From Spirochaetales bacterium (GTDB lineage: Bacteria; Spirochaetota; Spirochaetia; DTKZ01), in contig JAITGB010000087.1 of NCBI GenBank assembly GCA_031280945.1, positions 1-12,155 on the forward strand: a DNA stretch of 12,155 nt. Direction: 5' to 3'. This document shows positions 5,378 through 11,325 of this stretch, one piece after another; the stretch's first letter is position 1, and every line of letters starts with the position of its first letter. Made by a program: the position numbers and the translations under genes. Below the pieces are notes generated by a model, which saw only the letters and a list, made by a program, of their open reading frames with translations, did no database searches and was not told the origin of the DNA.

Positions 5378-6646
5378 TTGAATACTAAAGACGAGAAGAA
5401 TTGGTATGAAGGTATGCAGAAACTAGGGGTTCCGGTTAAATCTTCTCTTGATAAAGAACGCGAGTATTGGCTTGAAACCATGCTGAAAATAGCGGAGCCG
5501 GTTATATCGTCTCTTGCAAAAGGGCGGCTCAAAAAGGATATGCCTGTTGAGTGTAAGGCGGAGCGTGAAACCCGCGCGAAGTTTACCTACCTTGAGGCCC
5601 TGGGCCGCACTCTCTGCGGGTTTGCTCCCTGGCTTGAGTGTCAGGGTTTAACAGGAGAGGAGGAGAAAAAGAGGCTGTACTTCGCGGATTTGACCCGCGC
5701 GGCAATCGATAAAGCCACAGACCCTGCTTCTCCTGATGTGATGAATTTTAACGAGGGCATACAGCCTATTTGCGATGGGGCTTTTCTTGCGCACGGGCTT
5801 CTGCGCGCTCCGGGGGAACTTATTGAAAAACTCGAGCCGCGCGTGAAAAAAAATCTTGCCGAGCGGCTGAAAGAAATTCGTACGCGCAAGCCCGGGTACA
5901 ATAACTTTCTGCTTTTTTCCGCAATGGTTGAGGCGGCTCTTTATAAGCTGGGTGAGTGGTGGGACCCCATGCGCGTTGATTACGCTATCCGAACCCACGA
6001 GACCTGGTACAAGGGAGACGGGCTTTACAGCGACGGGCCGGAATACTGCTGGAACTACTACAACAGTTTTGTTATCCAGCCCATGTATGTTGATATTCTT
6101 TCGGTATTCGGCCCCTTGAGCGCTGATTGGGCGCAGTACATTCCGGCTGCAGAAATGCGGGCAAAGCGCTATGCGGCGATTCAGGAGAGGCTTATCAATC
6201 CTGACGGCAGTTTTCCTCCTGTGGGGAGGTCTTTGGCGTACAGGTTTGGGGCTTTTCAGCATTTGGCCCAGATGGCTTTGCAGCACAGGCTTCCTGAAAC
6301 GGTTCTGCCGAATCAGGTGCGGTGCGCTCTAACGGCTGTCCTCCGGCGGGTTATGGTTCCGGGTACTTTTGACGAGGCGGGGTGGCTGCGCGTGGGTTTT
6401 TGCGGCGCGCAGCCGGGCGTAGGGGAAGTGTATATTTCAACGGGAAGCCTGTATCTGTGCATGGCTGTATTTCTGCCCCTGGGTCTTCCGCCTTCCGATG
6501 TTTTCTGGTCGGGAGCGGAGGCGGACTGGACGGCGAGGCGTATGTGGTCAGGCGGCGTGTGCGATATTGATGAGGCTCTGCATTTTACGAACCACAAGAC
6601 AATATACGACCACGATGAGTATCTTTCCCACGGCGGGAGACACTAA
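5378..6646 (+). CDS. DUF2264-domain protein, probable sugar-processing enzyme
   Basis: A 422-residue cytoplasmic protein with no signal peptide or membrane segment. It carries the DUF2264 (COG4289) signature almost throughout: LGRTLCGFAPWL (75-86), DGPEYCWNYYNSFVIQPM (219-236), PPVGRSLAYRFGAF (280-293), GWLRVGFCGAQPG (335-347), ISTGSLYL (353-360) and FLPLGLP (365-371). Members are predicted (alpha/alpha)6 toroids and sit in polysaccharide-use loci. I believe some have been classed as glycoside hydrolases acting on uronic-acid sugars, but I am not certain. It is at the short end for the family, lacking the long C-terminal part of some members. The start is TTG at 5378 after AAGGGAG (5363-5369) with eight bases between. 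It lies 17 bases after the reductase gene and ends the operon. Confidence 0.85.
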   Translation: MNTKDEKNWYEGMQKLGVPVKSSLDKEREYWLETMLKIAEPVISSLAKGRLKKDMPVECKAERETRAKFTYLEALGRTLCGFAPWLECQGLTGEEEKKRLYFADLTRAAIDKATDPASPDVMNFNEGIQPICDGAFLAHGLLRAPGELIEKLEPRVKKNLAERLKEIRTRKPGYNNFLLFSAMVEAALYKLGEWWDPMRVDYAIRTHETWYKGDGLYSDGPEYCWNYYNSFVIQPMYVDILSVFGPLSADWAQYIPAAEMRAKRYAAIQERLINPDGSFPPVGRSLAYRFGAFQHLAQMALQHRLPETVLPNQVRCALTAVLRRVMVPGTFDEAGWLRVGFCGAQPGVGEVYISTGSLYLCMAVFLPLGLPPSDVFWSGAEADWTARRMWSGGVCDIDEALHFTNHKTIYDHDEYLSHGGRH

Positions 6647-6665
6647 AAAAAGAAAACGTTCAGGC

Positions 6666-6815
6666 TGCACAACTTTATAAAGGGTAGAGCGCGCAAGGGA
6701 TAGAAGCGGAAATCCTTGCGGATTTTGCTTCGCAAAATCCGCTGGATTGGAGCGGATAGCCCGACCCGTAAGCGCAATTTTCCGCAGGAAAATTGCGCGG
6801 AGGGTTGCGCCCAAA
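6666..6815 (-). repeat. Copy B of the composite intergenic repeat, between convergent genes
   Basis: Read on the minus strand, it has box 1 core TTTGGGCGCA (6815-6806), a perfect hairpin GCGCAATTTTCC/GGAAAATTGCGC with loop GCA (6772-6798), box 2 (6761-6749), a long hairpin (6711-6748) whose core is GCGGATTTTGC/GCAAAATCCGC with loop TTC (6718-6742), box 3 (6710-6698), box 4 (6699-6691) and TGTGCA (6671-6666). Boxes 2, 3 and 4 are identical to copy A; the hairpins are not. It lies between the stop codons of the DUF2264 gene and apbE, so its hairpins may also act as a two-way transcription stop, though without a T run. Confidence 0.75.
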
Positions 6816-6837
6816 CTTTTCAGAAAAAATACGAAGT

Positions 6838-7890
6838 TTAAAAACTGTACTGTGTATTTGTGAGGCGGAAGATTTTTTTAAGGCCGCGCGTTGCGTGGAG
6901 TTTTTTGCCGTCCGTTACGAAGAGGGCTTCCACGCCGGGGGTGTTTTCCGCGAGGCGGAGGGCTTCGGGAAGGCCGAGGGCGAAGAGCAGGGTGGAGAGG
7001 GCGTCGGCTTTTTGGGAGCTGTGCGCGATGACAGTAACCGAGAGGAGGCCGTTGTCTACGGGCGCGCCTGTTCGTGTGTCCAGAATGTGGTGATATTTTA
7101 GGCCGTCCTCCGAGACGAAGAAGCGTTCGTACACGCCGGAGCTGACAACGGATGTGTCCTGGGCTTCGATGATGCCTATGTATTCTCCCCGGTTTGCGCC
7201 TGGGGCTTGAACGCCGACCTGCCATTTTTTTCCGTCAGGCCGTGTTCCTGTAACGAGAATGTTTCCGCCAAAGTCTATGATTGCGCGGGGGTTTGCGTTG
7301 TCGCGGAGGATTCGCGCGGCTTCGTCCGCGGCGTAGCCTTTTGCGATGGCGCCCAGGTCAAGGGCCATGCCTTTCTTTTTTAAAAAAACGGTGAGTGATT
7401 TTTTGTCGAGAATAATGTCTTCATAACTCGTGAGCGCGAGGGCGGCGGGGAGGGCGTCTTTTGGGGGAACGGCGGCGGCCTGTGTTCCTATGCTCCAGAG
7501 GGTAACGAGGGGGCCTACGGCAATATTGAAGGCGCCGTTTGAGAGGCGCGAAAATTCGATGCCTGCTTCCACGAGGCGGAAGGTTTCTTCGTGTACGGGA
7601 GCGGGGGCTTCTCCTGATAATGAGTTAATTTTATATATGTCGCTTTCGGGAAGGGTGCGGCTCATAAGAGCATCTATTTCGCGTACGCGCGTGAAAACTT
7701 TTTCAAAGATTTCTTTTTTGTGGTTTTCGTAGAGAGTGAGGCTGCACAGTGTGCCCAGGACGTACTCTGTGTGTGATTGGGGGGAAGAGCAGGAGAAGAG
7801 GAGGAGGGCCAGGGGGGTGAGAAATGTGAAAAGCCGAAAGGGTGGAAAGCGTGCAAAGAGCTTGTGCGAGAGTAAGAGCCGGGGGGTCAT
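6838..7890 (-). CDS. apbE: FAD:protein FMN transferase, predicted lipoprotein (ApbE)
   Basis: A 350-residue enzyme that moves FMN from FAD onto a Thr/Ser of target flavoproteins, outside the cytoplasmic membrane, with Mg2+. Residues 1-34 form a lipoprotein signal ending LLLFSC, with Cys34 as the lipidation site. ApbE signatures are MSRTLPESDIYKIN (76-89), FNIAVGPLVTLW (121-132), LDLGAIAKGYAAD (178-189), IIDFGGNI (204-211), HHILDTRTGAPV (267-278) and KADALSTLLFALG (294-306). The DxxxT at 296-300 is the usual metal site. Length is normal. The ATG overlaps the rlmE stop codon as ATGA, with no separate ribosome site, so translation is probably coupled to rlmE. Usual targets such as NqrBC or RnfDG subunits are not in the window. 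The enzyme family is certain. Confidence 0.95.
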   Translation of the reverse strand: MTPRLLLSHKLFARFPPFRLFTFLTPLALLLFSCSSPQSHTEYVLGTLCSLTLYENHKKEIFEKVFTRVREIDALMSRTLPESDIYKINSLSGEAPAPVHEETFRLVEAGIEFSRLSNGAFNIAVGPLVTLWSIGTQAAAVPPKDALPAALALTSYEDIILDKKSLTVFLKKKGMALDLGAIAKGYAADEAARILRDNANPRAIIDFGGNILVTGTRPDGKKWQVGVQAPGANRGEYIGIIEAQDTSVVSSGVYERFFVSEDGLKYHHILDTRTGAPVDNGLLSVTVIAHSSQKADALSTLLFALGLPEALRLAENTPGVEALFVTDGKKLHATRGLKKIFRLTNTQYSF

Positions 7891-8468
7891 GTTTTTTTGC
7901 CGCAGCCTATAAAGTAGGTTTCAAAAGATTCGCTCCGCGTTGCCTGGGGTTTGAAGGCTTTGACGGAGGCGAAGAGCGTTTTCATGTGGTCGAGAATTTT
8001 TTTGTTGCCGCTTCCCTGAAAGATTTTTACGGCGCAGGAGCCTCCGGTTTTTACAAGGTTTTGGGCAAGGGCGAGGGCCTTTTCCACGAGGGCTTCGGAG
8101 CGGGCTGCATCGAGGCTGCGGTTTCCTGTTGTCCAGGGCGCGGCGTCGCTTAAGAGTACGTCGTAAGGGCCGTCTTTTTCGAGAAAGGCTGCGGTTTCCG
8201 GCGCGAAGATGTCGCCTTGATAGAAGAGAAGGTTTTCCCTTTCGCCTCCTGTGAGGGGAGAGAGGTCAACTGCGGTAACGCGGCGGCGGCCGCCGGTGCG
8301 AAGGACAAAGAGGCTCCAGCTTCCCGGTGAGGCTCCCAGGTCAAGAACGCGGGCTCCGGCGGGAATGAGGCGGAATTTTTCCTGTATTTCTTTGAGTTTG
8401 TAGACGGAGCGCGCGGGGTAGCCTTCTTTTTTTGCTTTTTCTGTCCAGTGGTCGGAGATTTCCCGCAT
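7887..8468 (-). CDS. rlmE: 23S rRNA (uridine-2'-O-) methyltransferase RlmE/FtsJ
   Basis: 193 residues. In E. coli this enzyme methylates the 2'-O of U2552 in the peptidyl-transferase centre of 23S rRNA, using SAM. The SAM loop is VLDLGASPGSW (41-51). The K-D-K-E tetrad is present: Lys24 (SVYKLKEI), Asp108 (LLSDAAP), Lys148 (AVKIFQG) and Glu183 (SFETYFIG). It is slightly shorter than the E. coli protein, mainly at the N-terminus. The ATG at 8468 is the first possible start because an in-frame stop lies two codons upstream. No Shine-Dalgarno sequence precedes it, and the best promoter would start transcription at or next to the ATG. First gene of a two-gene unit with apbE, divergent from the STAS operon. 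Confidence 0.93.
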   Translation of the reverse strand: MREISDHWTEKAKKEGYPARSVYKLKEIQEKFRLIPAGARVLDLGASPGSWSLFVLRTGGRRRVTAVDLSPLTGGERENLLFYQGDIFAPETAAFLEKDGPYDVLLSDAAPWTTGNRSLDAARSEALVEKALALAQNLVKTGGSCAVKIFQGSGNKKILDHMKTLFASVKAFKPQATRSESFETYFIGCGKKT

Positions 8469-8473
8469 GGTTT

Positions 8474-8502
8474 ATTCATGGGTATTGGCGGGGTTTTGTC
8501 AA
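8474..8502 (-). promoter_or_regulatory. Candidate promoter of rlmE-apbE, possibly giving leaderless mRNA
   Basis: On the minus strand, a perfect TTGACA (8502-8497) is followed after 17 bases by ATGAAT (8479-8474, 3 of 6 matches). A start six to seven bases further falls on or beside the A of the rlmE ATG at 8468. The -35 is strong and the -10 is weak, so the call is tentative. Confidence 0.4.
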
Positions 8503-8539
8503 CATGGGGGCTTTGAGTTTCAAGGTTTGGTTTTCAGGG

Positions 8540-8617
8540 CCGCCGCGCGGGACGCGCGGCGGGCGGGGTGTAGGCGCGGGGGTTTTTTGCCTCCGCAAAA
8601 AGTGCGCCCAAATTCTT
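8540..8617 (-). repeat. Copy C of the composite repeat, box 1 plus hairpins only
   Basis: On the minus strand, box 1 AAGAATTTGGGCGCA (8617-8603) is identical to copy A over 15 bases. It is followed at once by a hairpin with arms TTTTTGC/GCAAAAA (8584-8601) and later by a perfect stem CCGCCGCGCG/CGCGCGGCGG with loop GGA (8540-8562). Boxes 2 to 4 are missing, so this copy is truncated or a shorter form. It fills the middle of the 219-base gap between divergent rlmE and the STAS gene; apart from promoters I see nothing else in that gap. Confidence 0.6.
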
Positions 8618-8687
8618 CAATTTGGTAGATGAGGAGATGCCTTGAATTTTTTCTGAAAATTGGTAAAGTTAGATAGAGAGGTACGAT

Positions 8688-9020
8688 ATGATACAAGTTT
8701 CGGTTGAGGGGCAGTTTACGGTTATTTCTTTTGGGGTGGACCATATTGATTCGACTAATCATAAGGAATTCAAGGAGCTTGTGTCGCCGTATATTGTTGA
8801 GGATGCGAAATTTATTTTTGATATCAGCGCGTTGAAATTTATTGATAGTTCGGGGCTGGGCTCTTTTCTGTCGATTCTGCGGGACTTAAAAGAGCTGGAC
8901 GGCGATGTTACGATGTTTAATCCGGGGACTGCTGTGAAGATGCTTTTTGATTTGGTGAGGCTGGACAAGGTGATTCGCGTTTTTCCCGACAGGGAGTCGG
9001 CGGAGCAGGGTTTTGCCTGA
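8688..9020 (+). CDS. STAS-domain anti-sigma-factor antagonist (SpoIIAA/RsbV type)
   Basis: A 110-residue single STAS domain. The phosphorylation loop is FIDSSGLGSFLSI (51-63), with Ser54 (or adjacent Ser55) in the position phosphorylated in SpoIIAA and RsbV. The C-terminal part (VKMLFDLVRLDKVIRVF, 83-99) also fits. In such systems the unphosphorylated protein binds a kinase/anti-sigma factor and frees its target; a PP2C phosphatase resets it. The ribosome site GAGAGG (8676-8681) lies six bases before the ATG. Its stop codon shares one base with the start of the phosphatase gene (TGATG), the expected partner arrangement. No sigma factor or free RsbW-like kinase is in the window. Confidence 0.93.
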   Translation: MIQVSVEGQFTVISFGVDHIDSTNHKEFKELVSPYIVEDAKFIFDISALKFIDSSGLGSFLSILRDLKELDGDVTMFNPGTAVKMLFDLVRLDKVIRVFPDRESAEQGFA

Positions 9021-11314
9021 TGGGTTTTTGGGGCGCTCTTCTGCGGGGGTTTTTTCGGAGGGAGTCTCGTATCAGGGCCCTTGCGGGGAGGCTTAAAGAA
9101 GCGAGGAGGAGAAGCGAGAGCTGTCTAGGGTTTGGGGTTTTTCTTTCCGGCTTTTCGGGCCGTTTTATCAATCTTGTTCCTGAGGAGTATGATGCCTGTA
9201 TCTATGCTCTTCTGCGGGGCATTGGCGAGTTCTCATGTGTAGATGAGGCATCTCTTGTTACGTTTCCGGCTGTTTCCTCCGGCGCTTCTTCCGGCGCTCT
9301 GGCTGAGGCTGGCCTTGACGCGGCTGCGGCTCCGTGCGGCCCTTTTGAGGTGAAGATGTGGCGGCGGGGAGGCTCTGGTCTTGTTACGAAAACCGGGGGT
9401 GAGTTTCCGGTTGTGCGTTTTCGGCCCTGGAGGGAGAGGCTTTCTCTGGGCGAGGTTATCTATATCGAGGATGCGGGGGCGCTTCCGGCTGTGAGCAGGG
9501 CTTTTCTGGAAAAGGGCGGGAGGCTCGCGCGCGGCCTTTTGGCGGTTCCTCTTCTGCGGGAGGGGCCTGGGGAGAGGGCGCGGGAAAAAACTTTGGCGGG
9601 TTTTTTGAATTTTTCCTGCGCGGGAGCGAAGCCCTGGGCCAAGGGGGAGATTGAATTTCTCTGCGAGACGGCGGGGGCTCTTGTGAGCCTGCATCTGCGC
9701 TGGGAGGCGGAGAGCGATATGCGCGAGGCGCGCAGTCACTTTACGCAGCTTGTCAATTCTGTTCAGAGCGCTTTCTTTTTGTTTAGTGAGGATTTCTCCC
9801 GTACTATTTACGTGAGCCCTGCGTACTCGGCTATATGGGGAAAAAGCAGGGAGTCTTTGCGGGATGAGCCTTTGTCCTGGCTTGAGAGTTTGTATCCTGA
9901 TGAGAGGGTTTTTGTTCAGGATGCTTTTCTTCGTTTTCCTTCACAGACGGAGTCTTTTTCCACGGAGTTCAGGCTCCAGCTTCCCGGCGGGGTAAAGTGG
10001 ATTACATTCCGCGCTTTTCGGGGAGAGGGCGAAAAAGAGAGAAGAATCGCGGCTGTGGCGGAGGATATTACGCAGAGGAAGGCTGCGGAGATGCAGCTTG
10101 TGAGGCTGCGCGAGGCTGACCTTGAGACAAGCGCGAGGATTCAGCGGACGATTCTCATTGAGGATTTGAAAATCGAGAACGCGGGGGTGGATGTTGCCTC
10201 TCTTTCTATTCCCTCCCAGGAGGTTGACGGGGATTTTTATGCTGCGATGACGGTTTCTCCGGCCTCTTTTGATTTACTTGTGGGCGATGTTATGGGCAAG
10301 GGCCTTCCCGGGGCTTTTATCGCGGCGGCTGTACGCAATCAGTTTCTTCGGGTAAAGCTGGAGAAGGCTCTTTTGACTTCCGCCGGGGATGTTCCTGAGA
10401 CCAACGATGTTGTGAACGAGGTTTCGGGGAAAATTTGTCCTGAGCTTATTCATCTGGAGAGTTTTGTTACTCTTGTGTACGCGCGGTTTGATTTGGATTC
10501 CCGGCTTTTTAATTTTGTTGACTGCGGGCATACGCCTATTATTCATTTCCGCGAGCAGACGGAGAGGTGCTGGCTGGTGAAGGGCCGCAATCTTCCTTTG
10601 GGGTTTTCCGAGGATGAGCTGTACGTTCAGCTTGTTCTTCCTTTTGAGGAGAACGATATTTTCTTTTTCTATTCTGACGGCATCAGCGAGGCGCGTAATC
10701 AGGCGGGGGAGTTTTTTGGGGAGAAGAAAATTGTCGCCATTATCGAGGAGAATAACGCAAAGAGTTCCGCGGAAATTATCGGCGCCGTAAAAAACGCTGT
10801 TATTGATTTTTGTGAGGGCAATTCCCTTGCGGACGATTTTACCTGTGTCTGCATGAAGATGCAGGCATCAGCATCGGATGAGATGCTGAGGTGGCACGGG
10901 ATTTTTTCGGGTCAAATTTCGGTTTTGCCGAATGTGCGCTCTTTTATCAGGGAGTGTCTTTCCGGCGGGGAGTTTGACGATTTGTCCCCTGAGGCGAAGG
11001 AGGCTATTGTCCTTGCGGGCAATGAGGCGGCTTCCAATGTGATTGGTCATGGTCTTGCCCCAGAGGATGAGTCGGGTTTTTATATGGAAATAGGAAAAAC
11101 GAAGAGCTGGCTTTTCTTGCGTTTTATTTACGCGGGTAAGCCCTTTGCCTGGACGCAGGAGCGAAAGCCCCGGGTTGAGTCTCTCCAGGAAAGGGGGTAT
11201 GGTATGTTTATTATGGAGCAGCTTATGGACAGCGTTATTTACGCCAACGATTTCCGGGGCGGGATTATGATGACTTTAATAAAGAAATTTGAGAAATCTT
11301 GGAAAACTTCTTAA
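9020..11314 (+). CDS. Multidomain PP2C (SpoIIE/RsbU-type) phosphatase with GAF-like, PAS and C-terminal HATPase domains
   Basis: A 764-residue soluble regulator. Residues about 45-228 look GAF-like, although the family match is weak. Residues about 237-355 form a PAS/PAC domain ending WITFRAF...AVAEDITQRKAAE. A helical linker (about 350-385) leads to a SpoIIE-type PP2C domain (388-615) with EVDGDFY (401-407), VGDVMGKGLPGAF (421-433), DCGHTP (501-506), YSDGISEA (551-558) and DDFT (605-608); the metal-binding aspartates are present. The C-terminus (625-757) is an RsbW-like HATPase: NEAASNVIGHG (668-678) keeps the N-box Glu669 and Asn673, and ERGYGMFIMEQLMD (724-737) is the second glycine box. 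The usual D-x-G box is instead Y704-A-G. It probably dephosphorylates the STAS protein encoded immediately upstream, with which it overlaps by one base. The C-terminal domain may act as a kinase or only as a binding module. Confidence 0.92.
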   Translation: MGFWGALLRGFFRRESRIRALAGRLKEARRRSESCLGFGVFLSGFSGRFINLVPEEYDACIYALLRGIGEFSCVDEASLVTFPAVSSGASSGALAEAGLDAAAAPCGPFEVKMWRRGGSGLVTKTGGEFPVVRFRPWRERLSLGEVIYIEDAGALPAVSRAFLEKGGRLARGLLAVPLLREGPGERAREKTLAGFLNFSCAGAKPWAKGEIEFLCETAGALVSLHLRWEAESDMREARSHFTQLVNSVQSAFFLFSEDFSRTIYVSPAYSAIWGKSRESLRDEPLSWLESLYPDERVFVQDAFLRFPSQTESFSTEFRLQLPGGVKWITFRAFRGEGEKERRIAAVAEDITQRKAAEMQLVRLREADLETSARIQRTILIEDLKIENAGVDVASLSIPSQEVDGDFYAAMTVSPASFDLLVGDVMGKGLPGAFIAAAVRNQFLRVKLEKALLTSAGDVPETNDVVNEVSGKICPELIHLESFVTLVYARFDLDSRLFNFVDCGHTPIIHFREQTERCWLVKGRNLPLGFSEDELYVQLVLPFEENDIFFFYSDGISEARNQAGEFFGEKKIVAIIEENNAKSSAEIIGAVKNAVIDFCEGNSLADDFTCVCMKMQASASDEMLRWHGIFSGQISVLPNVRSFIRECLSGGEFDDLSPEAKEAIVLAGNEAASNVIGHGLAPEDESGFYMEIGKTKSWLFLRFIYAGKPFAWTQERKPRVESLQERGYGMFIMEQLMDSVIYANDFRGGIMMTLIKKFEKSWKTS

Positions 11315-11325
11315 GGGGGTTGGGT

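Noticed and set aside
6647..6837. Insertion-sequence remnant
   Set aside because: No transposase fragment or target-site duplication is visible; the palindromes are better explained as repeat copy B.
8629..8676. 15-codon open frame before the STAS gene
   Set aside because: Too short, no clear ribosome site, no similarity.
9233..9739. 168-residue minus-strand frame rich in Arg, Pro and Lys
   Set aside because: Shadow of the phosphatase gene, whose frame carries continuous domain motifs.
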